Source of the DNA: Deinococcus rubellus
GTDB taxonomy: Bacteria; Deinococcota; Deinococci; Deinococcales; Deinococcaceae
Length of the DNA stretch: 64,000 nt
NCBI RefSeq assembly: GCF_025244745.1
Contig: NZ_CP104213.1
Coordinates: forward strand, 1,824,001 to 1,888,000
Reading direction: 5' to 3'
Under the pieces are notes generated by a model. That model worked only from the letters and a program-made list of their open reading frames with translations, did no database searches and had not been told where the DNA came from. This document shows, piece after piece, positions 46,686-57,106 of this stretch (position 1 is the stretch's first letter; each line of letters begins with the position of its first letter). Made by a program: the position numbers and the translations under genes.

Positions 46686-46778
46686 CGCTCCCTCCGCCGG
46701 TATGACCCGGTTCAGGTTCCTGGGGTGTGATCTCAGCCGGGCTCCGCTGGTATCAGCGCAGTCGGCACCCCCGGTGAC
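46686..46778 (-). ncRNA. TPP riboswitch (THI element)
   Basis: The minus strand carries the conserved core in order: GGGGGTGCC, CTGAGATCACACCC, GAACCTGAACCGGGTCATAC and CCGGCGGAGGGA. These are the pyrimidine- and pyrophosphate-sensing arms of the thiamine pyrophosphate aptamer. It is about 80 bases ahead of thiB and should switch it off when TPP is abundant. The rest of 46779-46901 shows no further feature. Confidence 0.95.
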
Positions 46779-46901
46779 GCAGGGGCGAGCATAGCAAATC
46801 TGCTGGGGGGCGGTCGACCCGGAAGGCCGGACCAGAAGGTGAACATGAAGTTCAGCTCAAGCCCGCGTGCTTCAGCCCTGCTGCTGGCCTCTGGGGAAGG
46901 C

Positions 46902-46907
46902 TAGACT
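46902..46907 (+). promoter_or_regulatory. Leaderless -10 element TAGACT
   Basis: TAGACT ends 6 bases before the ATG at 46914. Confidence 0.65.
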
Positions 46908-46913
46908 GGACCG

Positions 46914-47474
46914 ATGAAGCGCCCGCTGCCGATGCTCCTCGCCTGCCTGCTGACCGGTTCGGGTGCATGGGCGGGCGGCGCTGGCCCCACGCTTCAGAAT
47001 CCACTTCAGACGCTCAGGCAGCGGCATCTGATAGAGAGCGCCACCTTCGAGCGGGCCCACGCCACCTCTCAGGTGCAGCGTCTGAAGTGGCGCGACCCTG
47101 CCGCCGAGCTGTTCGTGCTGCTGGGCAGCGCTGCCCAGACCCCGGTGCAGGCTGAGCAGGTGCGCGAGCTGTCGGTCTGGGTGCATCTTCCGGCGGGTGA
47201 CAGGCTGACACGCCCGCAGGCGCAGGCCCTCAACTCGGCGGCCCAGTGGCTGAGCCGGTGGTGCTTCCGGCAGTCGGCACCCGGCCTGCCCCGCGTCTTG
47301 ATGGGTCTCGCCGATCAGCCGCCGAGGGCCGGAGTGCAGCGGGCGCTGGGCCAGGGTATGACGGTGGACATTGCCGCGCCCGCCGAATTTAGGGCCAGCG
47401 GCCTGGACGTGCAGGTTTCGGCGGCGGCGCAGCCGGGTGGGGCGCTGGGCTGCGCCATGCCGGTGCTGCCGTAG
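46914..47474 (+). CDS. Exported protein of unknown function
   Basis: A 186-residue protein with a signal peptide (MKRPLPMLLACLLTGSGAWA). The mature part is helical at the start (PLQTLRQRHLIESATFERAH) and then alpha/beta. It has two cysteines (CFRQ and GCAM) that could form a disulfide. No family is recognised. A cysteine in LLACLLTG could be read as a lipobox, but cleavage at AWA-GG is more likely. Leaderless start with TAGACT. It stands just upstream of mfd, which has its own promoter. Confidence 0.68.
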   Translation: MKRPLPMLLACLLTGSGAWAGGAGPTLQNPLQTLRQRHLIESATFERAHATSQVQRLKWRDPAAELFVLLGSAAQTPVQAEQVRELSVWVHLPAGDRLTRPQAQALNSAAQWLSRWCFRQSAPGLPRVLMGLADQPPRAGVQRALGQGMTVDIAAPAEFRASGLDVQVSAAAQPGGALGCAMPVLP

Positions 47475-47516
47475 CGCCTTTCTTCATCTGAAGACCTTTG
47501 CCCCGCGCCCAGACAT

Positions 47517-47522
47517 TAAACT
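47517..47522 (+). promoter_or_regulatory. Leaderless -10 element TAAACT
   Basis: TAAACT ends 6 bases before the mfd ATG at 47529. Confidence 0.6.
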
Positions 47523-47528
47523 GACCGG

Positions 47529-50675
<3,147 letters not shown>

Positions 50676-50682
50676 GAGGAGA

Positions 50683-50688
50683 TAGTCT
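50683..50688 (+). promoter_or_regulatory. Leaderless -10 element TAGTCT
   Basis: TAGTCT ends 6 bases before the ATG at 50695. It overlaps the region right after the mfd stop. Confidence 0.55.
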
Positions 50689-50694
50689 GGGCAC

Positions 50695-51066
50695 ATGAAA
50701 TCATCGCCTCTCCATCTTCGTCTTCTGGGCGCGCTGGTGCTTACGGCCATCATCCTGGTTGGCCATCGGTGGGACGGCCAGTCGTTGGTTGATGTGCCCC
50801 GCTGGGGCTGGGGGGCGCTAACTTTGGCGGTTGTTGTTCTCCTGACCCAGTGGCCGCAGCGCTCAAACCTCGCGGCGCTGAGGCATGTGCCACTGGGCTG
50901 GCGTGTGGGTATGACGACAGGACTCTTCATGTTCCTCTTTACCCTGGCCAACCATGCTTCGCCGCGCCCCGACTGGTTTTTCGCCCTGTTCATGGGTCTG
51001 ACGATGGGCCTTCTTTTCGGCTACATCTGGAACCAGAGGCACGCGTTCAAAAGCAGCCATCCATGA
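50695..51066 (+). CDS. Small integral membrane protein of unknown function
   Basis: A 123-residue protein with four predicted membrane helices: LGALVLTAIILVGH, WGALTLAVVVLLTQW, MTTGLFMFLFTLANHA and FFALFMGLTMGLLFGYIW. No known family. A decayed paralogue with the same helix pattern lies 300 bases downstream (51373-51751). The stop overlaps the next gene by 4 bases (ATGA), so the two are coupled. Confidence 0.7.
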   Translation: MKSSPLHLRLLGALVLTAIILVGHRWDGQSLVDVPRWGWGALTLAVVVLLTQWPQRSNLAALRHVPLGWRVGMTTGLFMFLFTLANHASPRPDWFFALFMGLTMGLLFGYIWNQRHAFKSSHP

Positions 51067-51356
51067 TTCAGGAACTTGCCCTGCTCCACATCCGCCCCAA
51101 CCAGACCGCCGAGTTTGAAGCGGCGTTTGCAGAGGCCCAGGCCATCATCAGCGCCATGCCCGGCTACCTCCGTCACGAGCTGCAAGTGTGTCTGGAAGAC
51201 GACCACAAGTACGCCCTGTTCGTGTGGTGGGAAACACTGGAAGACCATACCGAGGGCTTTCGCGGCAGCCCCGAGTATCAGCAATGGCGTTCGCTGATGC
51301 ACCACTTTTACGACCCGTTCCCGATGGTGGAGCATTACAGACAGGTCTTACCTTAA
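51063..51356 (+). CDS. Antibiotic biosynthesis monooxygenase-fold (ABM) protein
   Basis: A 97-residue dimeric alpha-beta barrel protein of the ABM/YgiN group. Landmarks are LLHIRPNQTAEFEAAFAEAQ, the MPGYLRHELQVCLED strand, YALFVWWETLEDHTEGFRGS and FYDPFPMVEHYRQV. Such proteins include quinol monooxygenases and heme-degrading enzymes, but many have no known substrate. The ATG at 51063 overlaps the membrane-protein stop by 4 bases and is preferred to an upstream in-frame start inside that gene. Confidence 0.85.
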   Translation: MIQELALLHIRPNQTAEFEAAFAEAQAIISAMPGYLRHELQVCLEDDHKYALFVWWETLEDHTEGFRGSPEYQQWRSLMHHFYDPFPMVEHYRQVLP

Positions 51357-51372
51357 CTGCGAAAAATGGCGT

Positions 51373-51751
51373 ATGAAACTCTGGCCGAGGTTGTTGAGCG
51401 GCGGCGTCATTCTGGCTTTTGGCTTGCTGACGGCCGCGTAAGGTCAATTTGGGCGCGTGGGTGAAGTGCCGCTGTGGTACTGGGCAGCTTTTGGAGTGTT
51501 GACGGCTTTGCTGCTGTGGCAGGTCATCTGGCAGCCACTTGACGTTTTGCGGAGCCGCGTACATAGAGCAGTAGTTGACACCTTTGTCGGCGTGTTGGTG
51601 CTCCTGCTGATCCTTTCCGACCAAGCTCTGACGACGCAACTCTACTGAAAAACCTCTTTTTGTGGGTGTCTTCACTGGCCTTTTCATGGGCTGGGTTTAC
51701 AGCTACGGCGGGGCAAAGCGCAGCGGGCCGCAGCGTAAAAAACAGTTTTAA
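51373..51751 (+). pseudogene. Decayed paralogue of the membrane protein at 50695
   Basis: Reading from ATG 51373 gives MKLWPRLLSGGVILAFGLL, then a TAA at 51439. The same frame resumes with VGEVPLWYWAAFGVLTALLLW and DTFVGVLVLLLILSDQ to a TGA at 51646. A one-base shift then continues FVGVFTGLFMGWVYSYGG to 51751, which aligns with the fourth helix of the intact protein. The four-helix plan is recognisable, but one stop and one frameshift interrupt it. No promoter element was found for it. Confidence 0.65.
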
Positions 51752-51844
51752 AGATGCCAAGGCGGGAGCCTGAGAGACTGACTCTTCAGGGCGTCGCCGC
51801 TCGGCTGGCCGCGCTGCCGGATCAATCTCCGAGGACCCAAACGC

Positions 51845-51850
51845 TAGACT
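51845..51850 (+). promoter_or_regulatory. Leaderless -10 element TAGACT
   Basis: TAGACT ends 7 bases before the ATG at 51858. Confidence 0.65.
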
Positions 51851-51857
51851 GCCCTTT

Positions 51858-52223
51858 ATGTATCCACTTCTCCGCATCGCCCTTATCGCAGCCGTGGTCA
51901 TGGCGGCCCTCAATGTCTTTTTTGCAGCCAGCCAGTACGGCGGCCTGAATACCCTACCGCTGTGGTTTTTCCTGTCGCAACTGCTGCTGATTCCGGCCTT
52001 CATCTTCAATGTGCAGCTCTTTCCGCAGGCCAGCCGCACCGCCGACTTTGCGCGGCGTACCGGGCTGTATGCCCTCGGCTGGGCGCTGCCGTTCGGCGTT
52101 TACAAGCTCAGCCAGGACCTGCTTTCTCCTGCCTTCAGCCTCGGCGTGAGTCTCGTCTCGCTACTGGTGACGTGTCTGCTGTTCGGCGTCGTGATGGCTT
52201 TTTTGCGGCGGCCCCAGCCGTAA
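51858..52223 (+). CDS. Small four-helix membrane protein of unknown function
   Basis: A 121-residue protein with four predicted membrane helices (IALIAAVVMAALNVFFAA, LWFFLSQLLLIPAFIFNV, GLYALGWALPFGVYKL and SLVSLLVTCLLFGVVMAFL) and a short cytosolic tail. No known family. The start is fixed by TAGACT. Its TAA stop is part of the GTAA target duplication of the downstream insertion sequence, so the gene was left intact to the last base. Confidence 0.7.
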   Translation: MYPLLRIALIAAVVMAALNVFFAASQYGGLNTLPLWFFLSQLLLIPAFIFNVQLFPQASRTADFARRTGLYALGWALPFGVYKLSQDLLSPAFSLGVSLVSLLVTCLLFGVVMAFLRRPQP

Positions 52224-53927
52224 GGACTCTGCTGGCGAATTCAGGCGACCTGAAGGCGAGCAAAGCGGGAATGTTTAGTCCCAATGGGCCGCTCTCCAAT
52301 CATCCAGGCATCGAGCCGGACGACATTGATGGCCATCGCAGTCAGGACATGTTGAAGCCTGGTTTTCTGCTCGCCGATATACTGACATCGGCGAAGGCCG
52401 AACGCACGAACGCCCTGGGATAGGGTCCCCTCAATCCCTGCACGCCGGTGGTAAAGCTGCTGTGCGAGCGGGTCTTTTATGGCGTCACGTGCGGCGTACC
52501 GTGCTTCCTGTTGGGCTTGCGGCTGAAACTTTAGCGATTTTGCACGATCTCCTGAACGAATACATTGCGCTCTCACGGGGCAAGGTCGACAGCTCTCCTT
52601 CGCAAATCTGACGTTGATCAGAGCCTGACCGTTCTTTCGGGCCGTAGACGTCCAGGCTACACTCGTCTGCCCTTGTGGGCAGACGACCTGTCGGTGCTGC
52701 CATTGAATCTCAAATGATCGAAGATCAAAGCCTGGGACATGCTGGCCAGACCAGTTATTGTTAAGTCGCACCGGCCCAATAATCTGCGTTCCATGCTGCT
52801 CACGGGCAGCCACAATAAGTTCCGCGCCATGGTATCCAGCATCGAGCCAATGCTGCTTTGGACTCAAATTTCGTTGAAAGAGCTGATTTTAGATGATCAA
52901 GCCGATGGGCGCGTCATTCATATTTCCCAGCGTGGTGGTGACATAGGTCAGCAGCCGTGGGAGGTCATCCTCACACGTTTCGGTCAGGTGAACCTTGTAA
53001 CCGATCCAGCCCTTCCCGCGTTTCGTACCGAATCGTGCCTCTGGATCATATGGAGATTCCACGGCCTCAACACTGGGAGAGAGTTCCTTGCGTTCTTTGA
53101 ATCGGAGCCTCCCTTCTGCTTCCACAAATTGGCTCGCCCAGCAGCGTTGCAGGACCACAATCTCAGGCAATTGAAGAGCACCCTGAGGGGCTTCGGACTG
53201 CTTGAGCAGTCCGAGAAGAGTTTGACCATCCTGACCCACACACGCCGCGTACGTCTGTTTGGCGGTTTCACTCTTTGGCAGGCGATAGTTCTCTGCCCGG
53301 TGCGCATACCGGTCATACCAAATCGGGTCGCTCACCTGATGTAACCAAGCTGGCGCAATCTCAGTCAGTGCGTTCAGCGCAGCGCGAAGCGTTTCAGTGA
53401 CCAGTTCCAACCGGTTCATCACACGAATCGCTGCGAGTACATGAGTCGAGTCCGTACGCTGCTTGCCATGGCGACGTAACAACCCGAGATCCTGACATCG
53501 CTCGAGAAATCGGTCCAAGAGCAGCAACAAAGTGTCTTGTTGAAGAAATCGTGCTCGGAACTCGCTCATGACTGTCGAATCAAAGCCGGGGTCACCAAGC
53601 TCTAGGGACAACGCGTATTTCCACGCCAAATGGCCCCGAACAGCATCAGCAGCCTGCCGATCACTCAGATTCTCAACAAACTGCATAAGCGTTACGAGCG
53701 CCAATCTCCACGGGGACAGCCCGGGCTGTCCCCGTGTGGAATAGAGTTGGGCGAAATCCTCGTCGACGAGAAGCATCCCAACCTCGTCACGTAGACGCAT
53801 GAACATATGGCCTTTCGGATACGCCATTCGAGCAATACGAGCAGTCTCAGCCGGGATTTCGGGAGCTGGCATTGGACGCAACATATTTCAGTCTGTACCA
53901 GCGGTTATGAATTCGCCAGCAGAGTCC
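52224..53927 (-). mobile_element. IS1182-family insertion sequence, degenerate
   Basis: A 1704-base element with perfect 20-base terminal inverted repeats, GGACTCTGCTGGCGAATTCA at 52224-52243 and its complement at 53908-53927. The flanking sequence GTAA is duplicated (52220-52223 and 53928-53931). The single transposase gene on the minus strand has an in-frame stop. The ends are intact, so it could still be moved by a transposase supplied from another copy. Confidence 0.92.
52241..53884 (-). pseudogene. IS1182-family transposase with an internal stop
   Basis: The N-terminal part (53884-52889) has the DUF772-type opening MLLVDEDFAQLYSTRGQPGL, DRQAADAVRGHLAWKYALSL, HGKQRTDSTHVLAAIRVMNR with a first catalytic Asp, and GYKVHLTETCEDD. 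A TAA at 52889-52891 interrupts it. The same frame continues NQLFQRNLSPKQHWLDAGYHGA with a catalytic Asp, then CRPCPVRAQCIRSGDRAKSL and YHRRAGIEGTLSQGVRAFGLRR with the Glu. One nonsense mutation splits an otherwise complete enzyme, so it is probably inactive unless the stop is read through. Confidence 0.9.
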
Positions 53928-53928
53928 G

Positions 53929-53934
53929 TAAGGT
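53929..53934 (+). promoter_or_regulatory. Leaderless -10 element TAAGGT at the IS boundary
   Basis: TAAGGT ends 7 bases before the GTG at 53942. Its first three bases belong to the IS target duplication, so the insertion rebuilt the hexamer unchanged. Confidence 0.4.
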
Positions 53935-53941
53935 CGCGGGT

Positions 53942-54348
53942 GTGGGGCCAGCCGTTCTCTCAAACGTGCATGGTAACGCCTTCGCTCTGCGGGCAGTACC
54001 GGCCGACATCCACACCACTGCGCCCGACGCCCTCTACAACAACGGTCTGCATCGTCGGCTGCACCCACCGCGAGATGCTGACGGCGGTGGGCAGCGTCAC
54101 GGTAGTCAATGCTGGCCCGGTGTCGAGGCAGAAAGGCAGCCAGCCGCTCGCCCCCTGTCTTGTCCAGAACGGACGCCCATGAGTACGCCTGCCTGCTAGG
54201 TGTTCTCCACGCGCACGGCTGGCAGCTGGAATGTGGAATACCGCCGCGTACCATGGATGTTGCGGCAGCAGCGAAGTGGGCCAGCCAGCACGCGCCCGCT
54301 CACTTCGCTGCCGAAATTCCCTGGCTGGAGCGTAGGTGCGGGCCTTGA
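53942..54348 (+). pseudogene. Decayed calcineurin-like metallophosphoesterase
   Basis: Three fragments in three frames follow family order. GTG 53942 starts MGPAVLSNVHGNAFALRAV, the N-terminal metal motif, and runs to DALYNN. About 54045-54180 in a second frame reads IVGCTHREMLTAVGSVTVVNAGPVSRQ, the GHxH and NPGS region with His partly kept. About 54200-54348 in a third frame reads MDVAAAAKWASQHAPAHFAAEIPWLE, the C-terminal helices. Roughly 100 central codons, with the GDxV and GNHD motifs, are missing. It is a dead gene with a deletion and at least two frameshifts. Confidence 0.75.
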
Positions 54349-54710
54349 ATGCGGCCCATGAGCGCCCGCTGCGGGTCGTCTTCGTCTGCACCCACAACAA
54401 ACTCCGCAGCCGCACCGCCGAGACGATCTTTCGCGGCGTTCCCGGCTGGCAGGTCGCCTCGACGGGCACCGACAGACGTGCCGAGACGCCGCTGACCCGT
54501 AACCTGCTGGAGTAGGCTGACGTGGCCGTGTGCATGGAAAAGCGTCACCGCGACGAGCTGCGGACCAGATTCAGAGGTGCGCTGCCCGACGCACGAATCC
54601 TCACGCTCGGCATTCCCGACGACTACGAGTTCATGGCCGCCGACCTGGTGGCGCTGCTGCATAGGCTGGTACCGGGGCGACTGAACACCGTCAACCCGAA
54701 AGACCCATGA
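54336..54710 (+). pseudogene. Low-molecular-weight tyrosine-phosphatase-like gene with nonsense codon
   Basis: From GTG 54336 (GGAG 5 bases upstream) the frame reads MRALNAAHERPLRVVFVCTHNKLRS, with the phosphatase P-loop CX5R (CTHNKLR), then TAETIFRGVPGW and RNLLE. A TAG at 54513 follows where the family (COG4551) usually has Trp. The frame resumes ADVAVCMEKRHRDELRTRF and ends at 54710. Apart from that codon, all 124 residues are in frame, so one substitution (TGG to TAG) or a base-call error explains it. It overlaps the end of the metallophosphoesterase relic by 13 bases. Confidence 0.78.
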
Positions 54711-54763
54711 GTGCAGAGCAGTGAGCGTAGCCCCCGGCGCAGTTTCCCGGCGTCCGGCCCGCC

Positions 54764-54769
54764 TAGAGT
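54764..54769 (+). promoter_or_regulatory. Leaderless -10 element TAGAGT
   Basis: TAGAGT ends 5 bases before the ATG at 54775. Confidence 0.55.
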
Positions 54770-54774
54770 AGGTT

Positions 54775-55764
54775 ATGAAGCGCTTGCTCTGGCTGGCCCC
54801 CGTGCTCCTGACCGCCTGCGTTCCCCGCGCCGTTGCCTTTGATCCGGCCAGGATTCCTGACCCTGCCGCCCTGGGGCCGAACAACGCGGCCACTGAGTGG
54901 TGGTATGTCTCCGGCTACCTGCCCGACACCCAGCAGGCGTTTCACTGGGCGCAGTTCAAGGTCAATTACAAAGGCATTCCGTACTTTGCCGCGCACCTGG
55001 CGATCACTGATCTGAATACCGGCAAGCTGACGTTTCTGGAAGAGGGCCGCCAGGACGCCAAATTCTCTTTTCCGCCGCTGAGCGTCCGGCAGGGTGACTG
55101 GACGCTGACCCAGAGCGCCAACACGCCCGCCGCACCGTTTGACCTCAAAGCTGGGCCGCTGCAACTCACCCTGACGCCCGAAAAGGGGCCGGTGGTGCAT
55201 CCGCCCGGCTACTCCGGCACGCCTGAAACTGGGCAACTGTATTACCAGAGCGTGACCCGCCTGAACGTCAGCGGCACCATTGACGGCCAACCCGCGCGGG
55301 GACTGGCCTGGCTCGACCACCAGTGGGGTGACCAGCAGCCAGGCCGCAATGCCCTGTGGGACTGGTTCGGCGTGCATCTCTCGGACGGCTCGGACCTGAT
55401 GCTCTACCGCGTGAAAACCCTGGACGGCACCGTGGTGCAACTCGCTGGCTCGGAAGTCGGTGTGGACGGGGTGGCCCGCGCTGTCGGCAACGTGACCATG
55501 ACCCCGCAGCGCCAGTGGACTTCACCTTCCGGGCGCACCTACACCCTCGACTGGAAGGTGAAGTCCGACCGGGGCGATTTGACCCTGAAGGCCGTTCACG
55601 ACGATCAGGAACTGCTCTCCAAGACGACTTCGATCGCCTACTGGGAAGGGCCGATCACGGGCAGCGGCACCTGGGGCAGCGCGCCCGTCACGGTGCTGGG
55701 TATGGGCGAATTCGTCGGCGGCGTGCTGACCAAGGCCGAGGGCGGGCAGTTCAGCGCCAAGTGA
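54775..55764 (+). CDS. CrtC/AttH-like lipocalin-type lipoprotein
   Basis: A 329-residue protein of the AttH/carotenoid 1,2-hydratase-like (two-lipocalin) family. Its signal peptide ends in a lipobox (MKRLLWLAPVLLTAC, acylated Cys15), so it is membrane-attached on the outside. Landmarks are NNAATEWWYVSGYL, FHWAQFKVNYKG, the catalytic-type GLAWLDHQWGDQQ and WDWFGVHLSDGSDLMLYRV. Family members act on lipids or carotenoids, but most are uncharacterised. In Deinococcus the carotenoid hydratase is the unrelated CruF, so a carotenoid role is only a possibility. Leaderless start. Confidence 0.85.
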   Translation: MKRLLWLAPVLLTACVPRAVAFDPARIPDPAALGPNNAATEWWYVSGYLPDTQQAFHWAQFKVNYKGIPYFAAHLAITDLNTGKLTFLEEGRQDAKFSFPPLSVRQGDWTLTQSANTPAAPFDLKAGPLQLTLTPEKGPVVHPPGYSGTPETGQLYYQSVTRLNVSGTIDGQPARGLAWLDHQWGDQQPGRNALWDWFGVHLSDGSDLMLYRVKTLDGTVVQLAGSEVGVDGVARAVGNVTMTPQRQWTSPSGRTYTLDWKVKSDRGDLTLKAVHDDQELLSKTTSIAYWEGPITGSGTWGSAPVTVLGMGEFVGGVLTKAEGGQFSAK

Positions 55765-55789
55765 GGCGCTACCAATCGGGCGGTGCATC

Positions 55790-56155
55790 TCAGGCGGGGG
55801 CCAGGGCTGAGGGAACGCCGATCAGCCCGCGCTTCTGGTCAAAGCTGGCCCGTCGGCGAAAGCAGGCCCAGAACTCCTGCGGCGCTGTGGCAGGCTGATT
55901 CGCGTCCGGCTGGTAGCGCAGGTAAAGATAGCTGGAACTGGTGTCCGGCAACATGCCGTTGATTTCCAGGCGGCTGAGCGTGGTGCCGGGCGTCAACGCC
56001 TGGGCGGCATGGAGGGCAGTCTCCGCCTGAGTTGCCAGCCAGCGTTCGCGGGCGCTCAGCTCTCGTTTGACCGGCTGACCGAGCCGGTCGGTCACTGAAA
56101 TCTGGGCGGCCAGCAGCGCTGCGGGCTTGGGCTCTGAGGTGCCAGAATCGTTCAT
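55790..56155 (-). CDS. Small hypothetical protein
   Basis: A 121-residue soluble protein with no recognised family. It has an Ala-rich helical centre (SARERWLATQAETALHAAQAL), the segment LSRLEINGMLPDTSSSYLYLRYQP and a basic FRRRASFDQKRGL near the end. GGGAG lies about 7 bases before the ATG, so this is one of the leadered genes. It is convergent with the CrtC-like gene, 25 bases between stops. Confidence 0.6.
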   Translation of the reverse strand: MNDSGTSEPKPAALLAAQISVTDRLGQPVKRELSARERWLATQAETALHAAQALTPGTTLSRLEINGMLPDTSSSYLYLRYQPDANQPATAPQEFWACFRRRASFDQKRGLIGVPSALAPA

Positions 56156-56271
56156 CTCTCTCCCTGGAGTGCTGGGCTTTTACGGCTTTCGTCCAATCCC
56201 GGCGTCCGTTTTTTCCTTCTCCCTTTGGTCGGGTCAACAGTCATTTCATGACTGATGGCCCGGAATCCTTG

Positions 56272-56811
56272 TCAGTGGGTTGGCAGCGGCCCCACGTACT
56301 GGACATACGCCGCCGTCCAGTCCCTGGAAATGGCCTGCTGGGCCACCTGCATGCTGATGGTGCCATTGCAGGCCAGCGCGTGCAGTTTGTTTTCGAGACT
56401 GTCTTTGACGTGGGCGTTGAGCGGCTTGGTCACGTAGCTTTCCGGCCAGAGGTTCTTCACACTGTTGGAGCCGCCGAGTTCGAGGCTGATGAGGTGATCG
56501 ATCTCGTATTCGCCCGGCTGGTGCGAAGTCACGCCGTAGGAGCGGTACACCTGGGTCTTGAGACTGCTTGGAACGTTACGGACCGTCTGGGTGTAGCCCG
56601 ACCGGCAAATGACGGCCTTATCGCTGGTCAATACGTCGCCGGGGGTCAGGGTGGAGTTGGGCACGCTCCCGGCCTGCCGGGCTGGGCCGTCCCCTGAAGG
56701 CTGGGCTGTGCCCACCTGGCCTGAGCCAGGTTGACGCAGCAGCAGATAAGCGGCCAGGACGATCAACACGGCGAACAGCACGATCAGCGGCAGAGCGTTG
56801 TTTCGGCGCAT
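56272..56811 (-). CDS. Membrane-anchored HNH-like domain protein
   Basis: A 179-residue protein. MRRNNALPLIVLFAVLIVLAAYLLLRQ is an N-terminal anchor (helix about residues 8-25), followed by a Gly/Pro/Ser linker. The C-terminal domain (about 55-179) has VICRSGYTQTVRNVP, EYEIDHLISLELGGSNSVKN in part (DHLISLELGG), NLWPESY and KDSLENKLHALACNG. This pattern, an Asp-His pair before LELGG and a downstream NLWPE, recurs in secreted bacterial proteins and resembles the metal site of HNH nucleases. Nuclease activity is inferred, not shown. CACACT 6 bases before the ATG is a near-leaderless element. The 295 bases upstream hold no other feature. Confidence 0.7.
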   Translation of the reverse strand: MRRNNALPLIVLFAVLIVLAAYLLLRQPGSGQVGTAQPSGDGPARQAGSVPNSTLTPGDVLTSDKAVICRSGYTQTVRNVPSSLKTQVYRSYGVTSHQPGEYEIDHLISLELGGSNSVKNLWPESYVTKPLNAHVKDSLENKLHALACNGTISMQVAQQAISRDWTAAYVQYVGPLPTH

Positions 56812-57094
56812 GTTCTCAGTGTGCGCGTTCAGGATAACGGGAAGTGGACTTATCTGCCAGACGGGGCTTGCCCTCATGGGCGCGCCTGAAGTTCGGCTGC
56901 CCAAGGCAGCGCCCAGTGAGCCCGAACCCAGGAAAGCGTAGAGGACGGCGCGAAAGATGATCAAAAAGGTCTTTTCTTTGGTGCCGGGCGCTGGAATCCG
57001 CCCGGGACGAATTAAAACACACCATTCATAGCGTCTCGAAGAGACCTTCTCTTTCCTGGCTCCCAACGGGCGTTTGTAGAATCCCTGGACCGGG

Positions 57095-57100
57095 TATCCT
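57095..57100 (+). promoter_or_regulatory. Leaderless -10 element TATCCT
   Basis: TATCCT ends 6 bases before the ATG at 57107. Confidence 0.6.
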
Positions 57101-57106
57101 CAGTTC

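Noticed and set aside
53932..54335. New short genes in the 53.9-54.3 kb region
   Set aside because: The fragments align in order with one metallophosphoesterase across three frames, so they are a relic and not separate genes.
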